The notes under the pieces were generated by a model. That model worked only from the letters and a program-made list of their open reading frames with translations. It did no database searches and was not told where the DNA came from. From the NCBI GenBank assembly GCA_028697715.1, contig JAQVDS010000002.1:62001-126000 (forward strand): a DNA stretch of 64,000 bases, written 5' to 3'. The stretch comes from Acidithiobacillus sp. GTDB lineage: Bacteria > Pseudomonadota > Gammaproteobacteria > Acidithiobacillales > Acidithiobacillaceae. Every line of letters begins with the position of its first letter. Positions within the stretch are counted from its first letter, which is position 1. The position numbers and the translations under genes are program-made. This document shows positions 31,377 to 47,900 of the stretch, piece by piece.

Positions 31377-33476
31377 TCAGCGCTGACTTTTCTTGACAAC
31401 GGCCTCGGCAACATGCCCAGGCACTTCCATATACTTCTCGAACTGCATACTGTAAGTGGCTCGCCCCTGCGACAGGGAACGGACCGTAGTGGCATACCCA
31501 AACATCTCTGCCAGCGGGACTTCAGCCTTGATGATCTTGGCCCCTGCCTCATCATCCATACCTTGGATCACTCCGCGGCGACTATTAATGTCGCCGATGA
31601 TGTCGCCCATGTACTCTTCCGGTGTCACCACTTCCACCGCAAAGATGGGCTCGAGTAGCACCGGGTTTGCCTTGGCGGCACCCGCTTTGAAGCCCATGGA
31701 TCCGGCGATCTTGAACGCCGCCTCGGAAGAGTCGACGTCATGATAGGAGCCATCGAAGATGGTAACCTTGACATCCACCACCGGAAAGCCGGCGACTATA
31801 CCACTTTCCAAAGCCTCTTGCACACCCTTTTCGGTTGGCCCTATATATTCTTTGGGGACCACACCGCCGACTACGGCATTTTCGAACACGAAGCCTGAAC
31901 CGGGTTCCAGTGGCTCAAGACGCAACCAGACGTGGCCGTACTGACCACGACCACCGGATTGCCGCACGAACTTACCCTCTGCCTCGACAGATTTACGAAT
32001 CGTTTCGCGATAAGCCACCTGTGGCGCACCAACGGTCGCATCGACGTTGAATTCGCGCTTCATGCGGTCGACGATAATCTCCAGATGCAGCTCGCCCATA
32101 CCGGAGATGATAGTCTGCCCGGATTCCTGATCGGTACGCACCCGGAAGGAGGGATCCTCCTGGGCCAACTTGCCCAGCGCGATACCCATCTTCTCCTGAT
32201 CGCTCTTGGTCTTGGGCTCTACCGCCACGTGAATGACCGGCTCCGGGAATTCCATCTGCTCCAAGATGATGGGCTTATCCATATCACAGAGGGTATCGCC
32301 GGTGTATGCCGTTTTCAGACCCACAGCCGCCGCGATGTCGCCGGCCAGCACTTCCTTGATTTCCTGCCGTTCATTGGCATGCATCTGCAGGATGCGGCCG
32401 ATGCGCTCGCGCTGTCCCCGCCCCGGGTTATACACCGTGGATCCTGCATTGAGAACGCCGGAATACACGCGGAAGAAGGTGAGCTGTCCGACGAAGGGAT
32501 CCGTCATGATCTTGAAGGCCAACGCGGAGAACGGCTCCGTATCACTGGCAGCACGACTCATATCGGCGCCGGTATCGGGATCGACCCCCTTCACCGCTGG
32601 GATATCGACTGGCGAGGGCATGTAATCCAGAACCGCGTCCAACATGGCCTGCACGCCCTTGTTCTTGAAGGCGCTACCACAAAGCACCGGAACGATTTCG
32701 CTGGCAATTGTCGCCTTGCGCAGGGCAATCTTGAGCTCGTCAATGGAAATCTCCTCGCCCTCGAGGTATTTCATCATCAACTCTTCATCGGTGTCGCAAA
32801 TCGCTTCGACCATCACATGATGCGCTGCCTCAGCAGCTTCCTGAAGATCGGCGGGAATCTCTTCTTCGACAAAGGTGGTGCCCTGCGTCGCATCGTCCCA
32901 GTTGATCGCCTTCATTTTCATCAGATCAATCACACCACGGAAGCGCTCTTCCTCACCGATCGGCAGCTGGATGGCCACAGCGTTGCCTTTCAGCTTGCCG
33001 CGGATCTGTTCAACCACGCGCTGAAAATTGGCACCCTGGCGGTCCATCTTGTTGACGAAGGCCATGCGCGGCACGCCGTATTTGTTGGCCTGCCGCCATA
33101 CCGTTTCCGACTGCGGCTGCACACCGCCAACGGCACAGAATACGGCGACTGCGCCGTCGAGCACACGCAGAGAGCGCTCGACTTCGATGGTGAAATCGAC
33201 GTGTCCGGGCGTATCGATGATGTTGATACGGTGCTCGGCACGCTTGGCATCCATACCCTTCCAGAAACAGGTGGTCGCCGCGGAGGTGATGGTGATACCA
33301 CGCTCCTGCTCCTGCGCCATCCAGTCCATGACCGCTGTACCTTCGTGCACCTCACCGATCTTGTGGGAAACACCGGTATAGAACAGGATGCGTTCGGTAG
33401 TAGTGGTTTTACCAGCATCAATGTGGGCCATGATGCCGATGTTACGATAACGTTCGATGGGGGTTGTGCGCGCCAC
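31377..33476 (-). CDS. fusA: Elongation factor G
   Basis: EF-G drives translocation and ribosome recycling. The 699-residue product has the P-loop AHIDAGKT at 17-24, DTPGHVDF in switch II, and NKMDRQGAN for guanine specificity. Domains II-V follow at normal spacing, including domain [16 protein letters not shown]. It is in the str operon between rpsG and tuf. Confidence 0.98.
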   Translation of the reverse strand: MARTTPIERYRNIGIMAHIDAGKTTTTERILFYTGVSHKIGEVHEGTAVMDWMAQEQERGITITSAATTCFWKGMDAKRAEHRINIIDTPGHVDFTIEVERSLRVLDGAVAVFCAVGGVQPQSETVWRQANKYGVPRMAFVNKMDRQGANFQRVVEQIRGKLKGNAVAIQLPIGEEERFRGVIDLMKMKAINWDDATQGTTFVEEEIPADLQEAAEAAHHVMVEAICDTDEELMMKYLEGEEISIDELKIALRKATIASEIVPVLCGSAFKNKGVQAMLDAVLDYMPSPVDIPAVKGVDPDTGADMSRAASDTEPFSALAFKIMTDPFVGQLTFFRVYSGVLNAGSTVYNPGRGQRERIGRILQMHANERQEIKEVLAGDIAAAVGLKTAYTGDTLCDMDKPIILEQMEFPEPVIHVAVEPKTKSDQEKMGIALGKLAQEDPSFRVRTDQESGQTIISGMGELHLEIIVDRMKREFNVDATVGAPQVAYRETIRKSVEAEGKFVRQSGGRGQYGHVWLRLEPLEPGSGFVFENAVVGGVVPKEYIGPTEKGVQEALESGIVAGFPVVDVKVTIFDGSYHDVDSSEAAFKIAGSMGFKAGAAKANPVLLEPIFAVEVVTPEEYMGDIIGDINSRRGVIQGMDDEAGAKIIKAEVPLAEMFGYATTVRSLSQGRATYSMQFEKYMEVPGHVAEAVVKKSQR

Positions 33477-33509
33477 GAATGAGTCCTTGCGATTGCGAAG
33501 CGAAAAGAG

Positions 33510-33980
33510 TTACCAGCGGAAGTGCGAGAATGCCTTGTTGGCCTCGGCCATGCGATGCGTTTCTTCCCGCTTGCGGACGGCGTTTCCACGATTTTCCGCC
33601 GCCTCGAGAATCTCCGCTGCCAGGCGATTGCCCATGGACTTCTCATTCCGCTTGCGGGCGGAGTCGCGCAGCCAGCGCATGGCTAGCGCCATTCGGCGAT
33701 CGCTGCGGATTTCCACCGGCACCTGGTAGGTAGCGCCACCAACACGCCGGCTTTTGACTTCCACTACCGGACGCACGTTGTCCAAAGCCTTGCGGAAGAT
33801 CTCAATGGCATCCGCCTTGCTCTTCTCGGCGACGATATCCAGGGCGCCATACACAATCTTTTCGGCGACACTCTTCTTGCCATCGCGCATGAGGACGTTG
33901 GCAAATTTGGCAAGGACTTCTTCCTTATACTTGGGATCCGGCAACACGATCCGCTTGGGCACTTCTCTACGTCTTGGCAT
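33510..33980 (-). CDS. rpsG: 30S ribosomal protein S7
   Basis: S7 nucleates assembly of the 30S head and in E. coli represses the str operon. The 156-residue product starts [18 protein letters not shown] and contains [16 protein letters not shown] and the end AFSHFRW. It lies 27 bases after rpsL. Confidence 0.97.
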   Translation of the reverse strand: MPRRREVPKRIVLPDPKYKEEVLAKFANVLMRDGKKSVAEKIVYGALDIVAEKSKADAIEIFRKALDNVRPVVEVKSRRVGGATYQVPVEIRSDRRMALAMRWLRDSARKRNEKSMGNRLAAEILEAAENRGNAVRKREETHRMAEANKAFSHFRW

Positions 33981-34007
33981 CTCTCTACTCCTTGGAATCC
34001 GGAACCC

Positions 34008-34379
34008 TTACTTGGGCCGCTTGGCGCCGTATTTCGACCGCCGCTGCTTGCGATTCTTGACGCCAGCGGTGTCGAGGGTGCCACGAATGATGTGGTAGCG
34101 AACACCCGGCAGATCCTTCACGCGTCCGCCGCGGATCAGAACGACGGAGTGCTCCTGCAGGTTATGCCCCTCACCCGGTATGTAGCTACTGACTTCGTAG
34201 CCATTCGTCAGACGCACACGCGCGACTTTCCGCAACGCAGAATTGGGCTTTTTCGGCGTGGTGGTGTAAACGCGGGTACAGACACCCCGCTTCTGCGGAT
34301 TGGCCTCTAGGGCGGGTACCTTGCTCTTGGCCACCGGAGCCTTGCGCGGCTTGCGGACCAACTGGTTCAGTGTGGGCAT
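34008..34379 (-). CDS. rpsL: 30S ribosomal protein S12
   Basis: S12 controls decoding accuracy. The 123-residue product starts [16 protein letters not shown]. The two lysines altered in streptomycin-resistant mutants are wild type ([11 protein letters not shown] and [11 protein letters not shown]). The ATG at 34379 has GGAG upstream; the longer reading starts before the likely transcript. It is the first gene behind the strong promoter at 34433-34461. Confidence 0.97.
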   Translation of the reverse strand: MPTLNQLVRKPRKAPVAKSKVPALEANPQKRGVCTRVYTTTPKKPNSALRKVARVRLTNGYEVSSYIPGEGHNLQEHSVVLIRGGRVKDLPGVRYHIIRGTLDTAGVKNRKQRRSKYGAKRPK

Positions 34380-34432
34380 ACCTTCTCCAAAAACGAAGGG
34401 CGGCTCGTCACCTGCCGCCAATGAGAGCGCGC

Positions 34433-34461
34433 ATTTTATGGACGCGCGCTCGAACTGTCAA
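34433..34461 (-). promoter_or_regulatory. Near-consensus sigma-70 promoter of the str operon
   Basis: Minus strand: TTGACA (34461-34456), 17 bases, TAAAAT (34438-34433), followed by a GC-rich discriminator. Transcription would start near 34425, about 45 bases before rpsL. GAGCGCGC at 34425-34432 and GCGCGCTC at 34444-34451 form a perfect inverted repeat bracketing the -10 element. Confidence 0.88.
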
Positions 34462-34489
34462 GAAAGATCAGGGCACTGCGAAGTCTCGT

Positions 34490-37400
34490 TCAGCTAGCAG
34501 CGACCGTTTCCGTCTCGCTCTCGCTGCCACCGTCGAACAAACTCTCGCCGCGATTGCGTCGACGGCGGTGCTCGTGATAGGCAAGCCCGGTGCCGGCAGG
34601 CACCAGACGGCCGACAATCACATTTTCCTTCAGGCCACGCAGATCATCGACGCGCCCGGAAACCGCCGCCTCGGTGAGAACGCGGGTGGTTTCCTGGAAG
34701 CTGGCCGCAGAGATGAAGGACTCCGTGGACAGACTCGCCTTGGTAATACCAAGCAGCATCGGCGTGAACCGCGCCGGCTCCTTGCCTGCTGCTTCGAGGG
34801 CGGAATTTTCTTCCTCTACCCGGGCGCGATCGACCTGATCGCCAGTGATGAAACTGCTGTCACCCGCGTGGGTGATCTCTACCTTACGCAACATCTGTCG
34901 CAGGATGACTTCGATATGCTTGTCGTTGATACGCACACCCTGGAGGCGATAGACATCCTGGACCTCGTCAACGATGTAATTGGCCAATGCCTGCACACCC
35001 AGAACACGAAGGATGTCGTGCGGTACCGGCTGCCCTTCCACCAGAGGTTCCCCGGGGCTGACTCGCTCACCTTCGTAGACGGTGACGTGACGTCCCTTGG
35101 GAATGAGATACTCGTGCGTATCACCATTTTCGTCGGTGATCAATAAGCGCTGCTTGCCCTTGGTGTCCTTGCCAAAACTGACGATACCATAATGCTCGGC
35201 AATGATGGCATAGTCCTTGGGACGCCGAGCTTCGAAAAGCTCGGCCACACGCGGCAAACCACCGGTGATGTCACGGGTCTTACTGGTGCCTACTGGCAGA
35301 CGCGCCAGAGTGTCACCAGGCTGCACCTGCGTGCCATCCTGGACGGCGATGATCGCACGCGGTGGCAGGTAGTAACGCGCAGGAAGATCCGTCCCCGGCA
35401 ACTTGAGATCCTTGCCCTTGGCATCCTGCAGAAGGACCACAGGACGCAGATCGCGGCCGCTGGTCGGACGCTGTTTGGGATCGATCACTGCCTGGGTGCT
35501 CAGGCCGGTGATGTCGTCGGTCTGGGAGATGACGCTCTGGCCCTCAATGGCATCCTGCAGCGAGATCGTACCCGCGATCTCGCTGACAATGGGGCGCGTA
35601 TGCGGATCCCACTCGGCAATGCGCTTGCCAGGCGTTACTGCCTCGCCATCCTGGACCAGGATGGTGGCACCATAAGGCACTTTATAGCGTTCTTTTTCCC
35701 GACCTTGCTCGTCGGTGACGGCAATTTCGCCATTACGGCCGACGACCACGTGGCGCCCACTGGGGTGCTCCACCGACCGCAAGCTGCTGTGGTAGCGAAT
35801 CAAGCCACCCTGCTTGATGTCGATGCTACTCTGCGCCGCAGCACGACTTGCCGCCCCACCGATGTGGAAGGTCCGCATGGTCAGCTGGGTGCCGGGCTCG
35901 CCAATGGACTGCGCAGCGATCACACCCACTGCTTCGCCTGCGTTGACCAGGTGACCGCGCGCCAGATCGCGCCCATAGCAAAGGGCACAGACACCATAAC
36001 GCGATTTGCAGGTCAGGGGAGACCGCACCTTGAGGGAGTCCACGCCCAGTTCGTCGAGCTGCCCAAGCAACTGCTCAGTAAGCAAGGTATTCCGCGGAAT
36101 GGCAACCTCACCGGTGTTCGGATGCAAAATATCCTCCGCCGTCACCCGCCCGAGCACGCGCTCGCGCAACGCTTCGACCACCTCACCGCCCTCCACCAGG
36201 GCCATCATCGGCAGACCATCCTCGGTGCCGCAGTCATGCTCGACCACCACCAGATCCTGGGTCACGTCTACCAGACGACGAGTGAGGTACCCGGAGTTGG
36301 CGGTTTTCAGGGCAGTGTCGGCGAGGCCTTTTCGCGCGCCGTGGGTGGAAATGAAGTACTGCAATACATTCAGCCCTTCGCGGAAATTTGCGGTGATCGG
36401 CGTTTCGATGATCGAGCCATCCGGCTTGGCCATCAGTCCGCGCATACCGGCCAGCTGGCGTAACTGCGCCGCCGATCCGCGCGCGCCGGAGTCGGCCATC
36501 ATGTAGATGGAGTTGAAGGAGACCTGCTCGGTTTCCTTGCCATCGGGCAGGGTGACCTTTTCCTTGCTCACCCGGTCCATCATCGCCTTGGCGACCTCTT
36601 CGGTGGCGCGCGACCAGATATCGACCACCTTGTTATAGCGCTCGCCTTCGGTGACCAGACCAGAGGTGTACTGATCCTGGATGGTCTTCACCTCGTCCTC
36701 GGAGCGTGCCAGGATGACGTCCTTTTCTGGCGGCGTGACCATATCGCCGGCGCCGAAGGAGATGCCAGCACGGGTCGCCATGCGGTAACCGGTGTACATG
36801 AGTTGATCGGCAAAGACGACCGTGTCCTTGACACCGAGGGTGCGGTAACAGGTGTTGATCAGTTCGGCGATAGCCTTCTTTTTCAGCACCCGATCGATCA
36901 CCGCAAACGGCAAGCCTTCGGGCAGGATGTCGCTGAGCAGGGCACGGCCCACCGTGGTCTCGATGCGTTCACCACGGAAACGCATGGTGATACGCGCGTG
37001 CATACCGACCTCGCCGTTGTCGTAGGCGCGGCGTACCTCGGCACTGTCGGCAAAGCGCATCCCCTGCCCCTTGGCGTCGAGGCGTTCCTGGGTCATGTAG
37101 TACAGACCCAATACGATGTCCTGGGATGGGACGATGATCGGATCGCCGTTGGCCGGGCTGAGGATGTTGTTGGTTGACATCATCAGCGTGCGTGCTTCGA
37201 GCTGCGCTTCGAGAGAAAGCGGGACGTGCACGGCCATCTGGTCACCGTCGAAGTCGGCGTTGTAGGCAGCACAGACCAAGGGATGCAACTGGATCGCCTT
37301 GCCCTCGATCAGCACCGGCTCAAATGCCTGGATACCCAGACGGTGCAGAGTGGGCGCGCGGTTGAGCATCACCGGGTGTTCGCGGATCACCTCTTCGAGA

Positions 37401-38638
37401 ATATCCCAGACCTCCGGCTTTTCGGCCTCCACCAGGCGCTTCGCAGCCTTGATCGTGGTCGCCAGTCCGCGCTCTTCCAGCTTGTTGAAAATATAGGGCT
37501 TAAATAGTTCCAGCGCCATTTTTTTCGGCAGGCCGCACTGATGCAGACGTAACTCCGGACCCACGACAATCACCGAACGACCGGAGTAGTCGACCCGCTT
37601 GCCGAGCAGGTTCTGCCGAAAACGTCCCTGCTTGCCCTTGATCATGTCAGCCAGGGACTTGAGCGGGCGCTTGTTCGGACCGGCAATGGCGCGCCCGCGA
37701 CGGCCATTGTCGAGCAGCGCATCCACCGCCTCCTGTAACATGCGTTTTTCGTTGCGCACGATGATGTCCGGAGCCTTCAGTTCGAGCAGGCGCTTAAGGC
37801 GGTTGTTACGGTTGATCACCCGCCGATAGAGATCGTTCAGGTCCGAGGTCGCAAAGCGGCCGCCATCCAGGGGTACCAGCGGACGCAGATCCGGTGGCAG
37901 CACCGGCAGGACTTCGAGAATCATCCATTCGGGTCGGTTACCGGAACTGACGAAGGACTCGAGGATCTTCAATCGCTTGGCCAGCTTCTTGGTCTTAGTG
38001 TCAGAGTTACTGGCGAGAAGCTCCTCGCGAATCTGTTCGATCTCGCTTTCCAACGGGATGCCCTTGAGCAGTTCCCGGATGCCCTCTGCGCCCATCATCG
38101 CGCGGAATTGATCACCATACGCTTCTAAGGCATCGAGATACTGATCCTCGCTGAGAATCTGTCCGCGCTGCAGATCCGTGACCCCGAGATCGACATCAAT
38201 AACCACATAGGCCTCGAAGTACAGGACTCGCTCGATATCCCGCAAGGGCATATCCAGAATCATGCCCATGCGACTGGGCAGGGACTTCAGGAACCAGATG
38301 TGCGCCACGGGGCTGGCCAATTCGATGTGCCCCATGCGCTCACGACGCACGCGCGCCTGCGTGACTTCCACACCGCACTTTTCGCAGACCACGCCACGAT
38401 GCTTGAGACGTTTGTACTTACCGCAAAGACACTCGTAGTCTTTGATTGGACCAAAGATCTTGGCACAGAACAGGCCTTCGCGCTCGGGTTTGAAGGTCCG
38501 ATAGTTGATGGTCTCCGGCTTCTTGACTTCGCCGTAAGACCAGGAGCGGATCTTATCCGGCGACGCAATGCCAATGCGGATGGCATCGAATTCTTCCTGC
38601 CGATCGTTCTGCTTGAAAAGCTTGAGGAGGTTGTTCAA
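34490..38638 (-). CDS. rpoC: RNA polymerase beta' subunit
   Basis: The largest polymerase subunit, 1382 residues. The N-terminal zinc ribbon ([20 protein letters not shown]) and the catalytic magnesium loop NADFDGDQ are intact, as are [16 protein letters not shown] in the trigger-loop region and the second cysteine set ([13 protein letters not shown]). It starts 33 bases after rpoB. No terminator separates its stop from the str promoter 28 bases further on, so read-through is likely. Confidence 0.98.
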   Translation of the reverse strand: MNNLLKLFKQNDRQEEFDAIRIGIASPDKIRSWSYGEVKKPETINYRTFKPEREGLFCAKIFGPIKDYECLCGKYKRLKHRGVVCEKCGVEVTQARVRRERMGHIELASPVAHIWFLKSLPSRMGMILDMPLRDIERVLYFEAYVVIDVDLGVTDLQRGQILSEDQYLDALEAYGDQFRAMMGAEGIRELLKGIPLESEIEQIREELLASNSDTKTKKLAKRLKILESFVSSGNRPEWMILEVLPVLPPDLRPLVPLDGGRFATSDLNDLYRRVINRNNRLKRLLELKAPDIIVRNEKRMLQEAVDALLDNGRRGRAIAGPNKRPLKSLADMIKGKQGRFRQNLLGKRVDYSGRSVIVVGPELRLHQCGLPKKMALELFKPYIFNKLEERGLATTIKAAKRLVEAEKPEVWDILEEVIREHPVMLNRAPTLHRLGIQAFEPVLIEGKAIQLHPLVCAAYNADFDGDQMAVHVPLSLEAQLEARTLMMSTNNILSPANGDPIIVPSQDIVLGLYYMTQERLDAKGQGMRFADSAEVRRAYDNGEVGMHARITMRFRGERIETTVGRALLSDILPEGLPFAVIDRVLKKKAIAELINTCYRTLGVKDTVVFADQLMYTGYRMATRAGISFGAGDMVTPPEKDVILARSEDEVKTIQDQYTSGLVTEGERYNKVVDIWSRATEEVAKAMMDRVSKEKVTLPDGKETEQVSFNSIYMMADSGARGSAAQLRQLAGMRGLMAKPDGSIIETPITANFREGLNVLQYFISTHGARKGLADTALKTANSGYLTRRLVDVTQDLVVVEHDCGTEDGLPMMALVEGGEVVEALRERVLGRVTAEDILHPNTGEVAIPRNTLLTEQLLGQLDELGVDSLKVRSPLTCKSRYGVCALCYGRDLARGHLVNAGEAVGVIAAQSIGEPGTQLTMRTFHIGGAASRAAAQSSIDIKQGGLIRYHSSLRSVEHPSGRHVVVGRNGEIAVTDEQGREKERYKVPYGATILVQDGEAVTPGKRIAEWDPHTRPIVSEIAGTISLQDAIEGQSVISQTDDITGLSTQAVIDPKQRPTSGRDLRPVVLLQDAKGKDLKLPGTDLPARYYLPPRAIIAVQDGTQVQPGDTLARLPVGTSKTRDITGGLPRVAELFEARRPKDYAIIAEHYGIVSFGKDTKGKQRLLITDENGDTHEYLIPKGRHVTVYEGERVSPGEPLVEGQPVPHDILRVLGVQALANYIVDEVQDVYRLQGVRINDKHIEVILRQMLRKVEITHAGDSSFITGDQVDRARVEEENSALEAAGKEPARFTPMLLGITKASLSTESFISAASFQETTRVLTEAAVSGRVDDLRGLKENVIVGRLVPAGTGLAYHEHRRRRNRGESLFDGGSESETETVAAS

Positions 38639-38671
38639 GTGACTCTTCCTTATCCGAAGCCTGCGGATACC

Positions 38672-42760
<4,089 letters not shown>

Positions 42761-42795
42761 GAGTGCTCCGCGCGATAGTCGCTAGATTACGAACC

Positions 42796-42849
42796 AAAAA
42801 GACGGCATGCCGCCAATAATGAGGGGCTGACGACCAAAGGTCGCCAGCC
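42796..42849 (-). terminator. Two hairpins between rplL and rpoB (attenuator candidate)
   Basis: Minus strand order: first an 11-bp arm pair GGCTGGCGACC/GGTCGTCAGCC with a TTT loop and one G-T pair (42849-42825), then a small GGCGG-CATG-CCGTC hairpin followed by TTTTT (42814-42796). The second looks like a weak intrinsic terminator. In E. coli a partial terminator at this place lowers rpoBC relative to rplJL. Confidence 0.6.
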
Positions 42850-42872
42850 ATGTAGGGTAGAGACAGAAAATC

Positions 42873-43262
42873 TTACTTGATCTCGGCCTCGGCACCCGCT
42901 TCCACCAACTGCTTCTTGATGTCTTCCGCTTCCGCCTTGGCAATACCTTCCTTGACCGGCTTCGGGGCGCCATCCACCAGGTCCTTGGCTTCTTTCAGAC
43001 CCAGACCGGTAATGGCACGCACCACCTTGATGGTATTTACCTTGTTGGCACCAGCGCTGGTCAGGATGACGTCAAATTCTGTCTGCTCTTCCGCTGCAGC
43101 AGACGCTTCGCCCGCACCACCCGCAGCGGCACCCGGGGCAGCCACGGCAACCGCAGCGGCGGATACGCCAAACTTCTCTTCCATGTCCTTGATCAGCTCG
43201 GAGAGCTCGAGGACGGTCATGCCAGCAATGGCATCCAGAATTTCTGCTTTTGATAAGGCCAT
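42873..43262 (-). CDS. rplL: 50S ribosomal protein L7/L12
   Basis: L7/L12 forms the flexible stalk that recruits translation GTPases. The 129-residue product has the N-terminal dimerisation part ([24 protein letters not shown], in part), an alanine/glycine hinge and the C-terminal [21 protein letters not shown] fold. It lies 24 bases after rplJ. Confidence 0.97.
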   Translation of the reverse strand: MALSKAEILDAIAGMTVLELSELIKDMEEKFGVSAAAVAVAAPGAAAGGAGEASAAAEEQTEFDVILTSAGANKVNTIKVVRAITGLGLKEAKDLVDGAPKPVKEGIAKAEAEDIKKQLVEAGAEAEIK

Positions 43263-43286
43263 GATCTTGTTGCTCCTAAAAATGAA

Positions 43287-43805
43287 TTACGCTGCTTGAT
43301 CGCGCACAGCCGCGAGGGTGCGGACGAAACGCCCGGGAACCTCGTTGAGGGTACGCACAAAGGTAGAGATGGGTGCCTGCATGGTTCCCATGAGCTTGGC
43401 CAGCAATTCTTCCCGCGAGGGCATCTTGCTGAGCTGCTGGAGCGCCTTCGCATCCATCAACTTGGCTCCCAGGGCACCACCGGTAATGACGAATTTGTCG
43501 TTGCCCTTGGCAAAGTCGGTCAGGACCTTGGCCACGGCCACGGGATCTTCGCTGGCCGCGAAAACCAGGGGACCGCTGAGCAACGGATTCATCACCGCAA
43601 AGTCGGTGTCTGCCAATGCACGTTTGAGGAGGGTGTTCTTGACCACCTGCACATGCACTGACTGCTTGCGCGCCGCAACACGGAGCGCCGTCATCTGAGC
43701 GACGCTCAGACCCCGGTACTCGGCTACCGCCATCGCTTGCACATTCGCCAACTTTGCTTGCAGGGCAGCAACTACTTGCTCTTTATCAGCGAGTTTGAGA
43801 CTCAC
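43287..43805 (-). CDS. rplJ: 50S ribosomal protein L10
   Basis: L10 anchors the L7/L12 dimers. The 172-residue product has [17 protein letters not shown] and [11 protein letters not shown], typical of L10, and a C-terminal helix for stalk binding. The start is GTG with GGAGG upstream. The 147-base gap before it can fold as an L10 leader, so autoregulation by the L10-L12 complex is expected. Confidence 0.96.
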   Translation of the reverse strand: MSLKLADKEQVVAALQAKLANVQAMAVAEYRGLSVAQMTALRVAARKQSVHVQVVKNTLLKRALADTDFAVMNPLLSGPLVFAASEDPVAVAKVLTDFAKGNDKFVITGGALGAKLMDAKALQQLSKMPSREELLAKLMGTMQAPISTFVRTLNEVPGRFVRTLAAVRDQAA

Positions 43806-43925
43806 GGTTTGCTACCTCCAGTTGGACAGAGGCGGCCAGAAATTCCTGGCGCGCCGTCGCCTACGCAGGGTATGGGTTTGAGGCAGAGGCCCCCTGCGGT
43901 CTTTGAACGCCGGCTTGCGCCGACA
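43806..43925 (-). ncRNA. L10 leader (ribosomal protein autoregulatory RNA)
   Basis: Directly upstream of rplJ, CGCAGGG (43898-43892) pairs with CCCTGCG (43870-43864), whose 3' flank TAGGCGAC resembles the kink-turn side of known L10 leaders. A GTCGGC-GCAA-GCCGGC tetraloop hairpin (43924-43909) precedes it. A third short hairpin, CCAG-GAATTT-CTGG, lies nearer the start codon. Confidence 0.65.
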
Positions 43926-43952
43926 CATCCCGCCAAAATGGCAGAATTCCTC

Positions 43953-44642
43953 TTACAACCCGGCAGGATCCACGGCGACGCCGGGGCCCATGGTCGGGTT
44001 GACACTGATCTTGCGAATATAAATACCTTTACTGGTGGCCGGCTTCGCCTTCTTCACGCTGTCGAGCAGTGCGAGGAAGTTGGCATGTAGGTCCTCTACC
44101 GAGAAAGATGCCTTGCCAATACTGCTGTGGACGATACCACCCTTGTCAGCGCGGTAACGGACCTGACCGCCCTTGGCGTTTTGCACCGCCGTGCGAACGT
44201 CGGCGGTTACCGTGCCGACCTTCGGATTGGGCATCAAACCACGCGGGCCCAGCACCGGACCCAGGGCGCCCACCACGCGCATGGCATCTGGGGTGGCGAT
44301 GACCACATCGAAATCCATCTGCCCCGCCTTTACCTGCTCGGCGAGATCTTCCATACCCACCAGATCGGCACCCGCCTCTTTGGCTTCGCTGGCCTTTTCG
44401 CCGGTGGCGAAGACTGCTACACGCATCGTCTTGCCAGTACCCTTGGGGAGCACCACCGCGCCGCGGACCACCTGGTCCGACTTTCGCGGATCAATGCCGA
44501 GACCGATCGCGACATCCACCGATTCCGGAAATTTGGCGGTGGCCGTCTGCTTTACCAGAGCCAGCGCCTCTTCGAGATTATAGCGCTGACTGCGGTCGAT
44601 CAGGGCGCGCGCCGCAATGATACGCTTCGATTTCTGTGCCAT
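43953..44642 (-). CDS. rplA: 50S ribosomal protein L1
   Basis: L1 forms the mobile stalk at the E site and in E. coli represses its own operon. The 229-residue product has [36 protein letters not shown] and the final [16 protein letters not shown] end. It lies 3 bases after rplK. Confidence 0.97.
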   Translation of the reverse strand: MAQKSKRIIAARALIDRSQRYNLEEALALVKQTATAKFPESVDVAIGLGIDPRKSDQVVRGAVVLPKGTGKTMRVAVFATGEKASEAKEAGADLVGMEDLAEQVKAGQMDFDVVIATPDAMRVVGALGPVLGPRGLMPNPKVGTVTADVRTAVQNAKGGQVRYRADKGGIVHSSIGKASFSVEDLHANFLALLDSVKKAKPATSKGIYIRKISVNPTMGPGVAVDPAGL

Positions 44643-44645
44643 CGC

Positions 44646-45074
44646 TTATCCCTCCACCGTCAGACCCATACTGCGGGCCGTTCCACGAATGCTGCGCTTG
44701 GCCGCTTCCAGGTCCTCAGTATTCAGATCCGGCAACTTGGTCTTGGCAATTTCTTCTACCTGAGCTTCCGTCACCTTACCGACCTTGTTGGTGTTGGGAC
44801 GTCCACTACCTGACTTGAGCCCAGCAGCTTTCAGCAGCAGCACCGGCGCTGGCGGCGTCTTGACGATGAAACTGAAGCTCTTGTCGGCAAACACCGTGAT
44901 GACCACCGGCAGCGGCAATCCCGGCTCAATGCCTTGGGTTTGCGCATTGAATGCCTTGCAAAACTCCATGATGTTCAAGCCGCGCTGGCCCAAAGCCGGA
45001 CCAATAGGTGGACTGGGGTTGGCCTGGGTGGCCTTCACCTGGAGCTTGATATAGCCCGTAATTTTCTTTGCCAT
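44646..45074 (-). CDS. rplK: 50S ribosomal protein L11
   Basis: L11 is part of the GTPase-associated centre and is needed for RelA activation. The 142-residue product has [21 protein letters not shown] in part ([11 protein letters not shown]) and [18 protein letters not shown]. The prolines around the thiostrepton site are intact. It lies 49 bases after nusG. Confidence 0.97.
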   Translation of the reverse strand: MAKKITGYIKLQVKATQANPSPPIGPALGQRGLNIMEFCKAFNAQTQGIEPGLPLPVVITVFADKSFSFIVKTPPAPVLLLKAAGLKSGSGRPNTNKVGKVTEAQVEEIAKTKLPDLNTEDLEAAKRSIRGTARSMGLTVEG

Positions 45075-45123
45075 GCTGACTCCTTGAGGTACAAGCGCCG
45101 TGCGGCTCCCTCAGATGATAAAA

Positions 45124-45657
45124 TCAGATCTTTTCGACCTGACCGAAATCCAGCTCCACTGGAGTGGAGCGTCCAAAAATGGTTACCGAGACGCGCAGTT
45201 TGCTCTTCTCGAAATTCACCTCTTCCACCACGCCATTGAAGTCCTTGAAGGGACCTTCAATGACGCGAACCTGCTCACCTGGCTCAAAAGTGAACTTGGG
45301 ACGCGGTTTCTCCACCCCTTCCTTGATCCGCTTGAGAATCGCGTCGGCCTCTGCCTCGGAGAGAGGATGCGGTTTACCGACACTCCCGCCCACGAACCCG
45401 GTAACCCGCGGCGTGTTTTTGACCAGATGCCAGGTCAGATCGTTCATCTCCATTTGCACCAGCACATACCCCGGGTAAAACATCCGCTGGGAGGTTGCCC
45501 GCTGCCCATTGCGCATCTCTACCACTTCCTCCACCGGGACCAGGATTTCACCAAACTGATCCGCCAAACCCTCGCGCCGAGCGCGCTCACGGATCTCTGC
45601 CTGCACCCGCTTTTCGAAACTGGAAAAGGCATGTACCACATACCAACGCATTGCCAT
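45124..45657 (-). CDS. nusG: Transcription termination/antitermination factor NusG
   Basis: NusG links RNA polymerase to Rho or to the leading ribosome. The 177-residue product has the NGN domain ([40 protein letters not shown]) and a C-terminal KOW domain ([18 protein letters not shown]). The ATG at 45657 has GGGAGG nine bases upstream; a second ATG two codons on is possible. It follows secE. Confidence 0.96.
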   Translation of the reverse strand: MAMRWYVVHAFSSFEKRVQAEIRERARREGLADQFGEILVPVEEVVEMRNGQRATSQRMFYPGYVLVQMEMNDLTWHLVKNTPRVTGFVGGSVGKPHPLSEAEADAILKRIKEGVEKPRPKFTFEPGEQVRVIEGPFKDFNGVVEEVNFEKSKLRVSVTIFGRSTPVELDFGQVEKI

Positions 45658-45659
45658 GA

Positions 45660-46007
45660 CTAGGCGCCTCCCAAGGCAAAACGCACGACCGCCAGCAAGG
45701 CCAGATCCACCAGCCACAAAAACAGAGCGATGACAATGATCAGCCCGAGAATGACTGCGGTGCTGCGCAGCAGTTCAGGGCGGCTGGGCCACACCACCTT
45801 GCGCAGCTCTACATAGGCCTCACGAAAGAACTGCAGCAGTGTAGACGCGCCCTCGCTCCAGGCAAAAAAGCCTAGCGCGAACAGGAGACCCACAATCAGA
45901 GCGATACTGGGTACGTACGTGCCGAAATGGAGCGGAATCAGAAAATAGGCGAGCACCCCCAAGGCAGCAAAAAATGCCGCAGCATAGAGTTTCACTTTTT
46001 CTGACAT
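45660..46007 (-). CDS. secE: Protein translocase subunit SecE
   Basis: SecE clamps the SecY channel. The 115-residue product has two N-terminal hydrophobic helices, the conserved amphipathic stretch [19 protein letters not shown] and a third C-terminal membrane helix, as in the three-helix proteobacterial form. It lies between tRNA-Trp and nusG. Confidence 0.95.
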   Translation of the reverse strand: MSEKVKLYAAAFFAALGVLAYFLIPLHFGTYVPSIALIVGLLFALGFFAWSEGASTLLQFFREAYVELRKVVWPSRPELLRSTAVILGLIIVIALFLWLVDLALLAVVRFALGGA

Positions 46008-46027
46008 GAATGCCGCTTCCTAAAAAA

Positions 46028-46103
46028 TGGCAGGGCAGGAGGGGCTCGAACCCCCAACCTGCGGTTTTGGAGACCGCTGCTCTACCAGTTGAGCTACTGC
46101 CCT
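46028..46103 (-). tRNA. tRNA-Trp (CCA)
   Basis: The RNA is 76 nt. Acceptor AGGGCAG pairs with CTGCCCT. The anticodon loop CTCCAAA gives CCA, and the T arm has GGTTCGAGCC. The 3' CCA is encoded (TGG at 46028-46030 on the plus strand). It lies between tuf copy 2 and secE, as in many proteobacteria. Confidence 0.97.
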
Positions 46104-46173
46104 GCAGAAACATAGGCGGCCACATCGGCCGCGCCGTCGATGGAGTCTAGCAAAGTAGACCCCAACCCGCGAG

Positions 46174-47364
<1,191 letters not shown>

Positions 47365-47407
47365 TCAGAGACCCTCTCCAATCAAAACCAAAAGCGACGT
47401 AACAAAA

Positions 47408-47483
<76 letters not shown>

Positions 47484-47489
47484 CAAACT

Positions 47490-47563
<74 letters not shown>

Positions 47564-47583
47564 ACGACCGAACTCGGCAAATC

Positions 47584-47668
47584 TGGTGGAGGGGGGAGGA
47601 TTCGAACCTCCGAAGGCAGAGCCGTCAGATTTACAGTCTGATCCCTTTGACCGCTCGGGAACCCCTCC
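47584..47668 (-). tRNA. tRNA-Tyr (GTA)
   Basis: The RNA is 85 nt with the long variable arm of a class II tRNA. Acceptor GGAGGGG pairs with CCCCTCC. The anticodon GTA lies in CAGACTGTAAATCTG. CCA is encoded. It is the first gene of the operon. Confidence 0.97.
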
Positions 47669-47682
47669 AGCGGTAGCGGCGA

Positions 47683-47711
47683 ATTATTACTTCGTCCCCC
47701 GTCACTGTCAA
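47683..47711 (-). promoter_or_regulatory. Promoter of the tRNA-tuf-secE-nusG operon
   Basis: Minus strand: TTGACA (47711-47706), 17 bases, AATAAT (47688-47683). A GC-rich discriminator follows and an A tract lies upstream of the -35. Such discriminators are usual at stringently controlled stable-RNA promoters. Confidence 0.85.
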
Positions 47712-47798
47712 GACTTTTTCAGCGCTCTAACTGATCAGGCGGACAGGTATTTTGATGCCAATCGATGCCTTTCCAGACAGGGGCAAGGTACGCGCGCC

Positions 47799-47878
47799 TT
47801 GACAGCGTTGTCGAATTACAACATTCTTCCGCTTGTTGTAAAAATACCGTTGCCTTGTCCGTGGCACGGCTCTACATT
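47799..47878 (+). promoter_or_regulatory. Promoter region of the OmpA-like gene, with inverted repeat
   Basis: Two promoter candidates are visible: TTGACA at 47799-47804 with a 17-base spacer and a poor CATTCT (47822-47827), and TTGCCT at 47850-47855 with 17 bases and TACATT (47873-47878). Between and over them lies a perfect inverted repeat TTACAAC-12-GTTGTAA (47816-47822 and 47835-47841). Its arms are about two helical turns apart, as for a dimeric regulator. Confidence 0.4.
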
Positions 47879-47900
47879 TGGTATTGAGGAGGGTATTACA

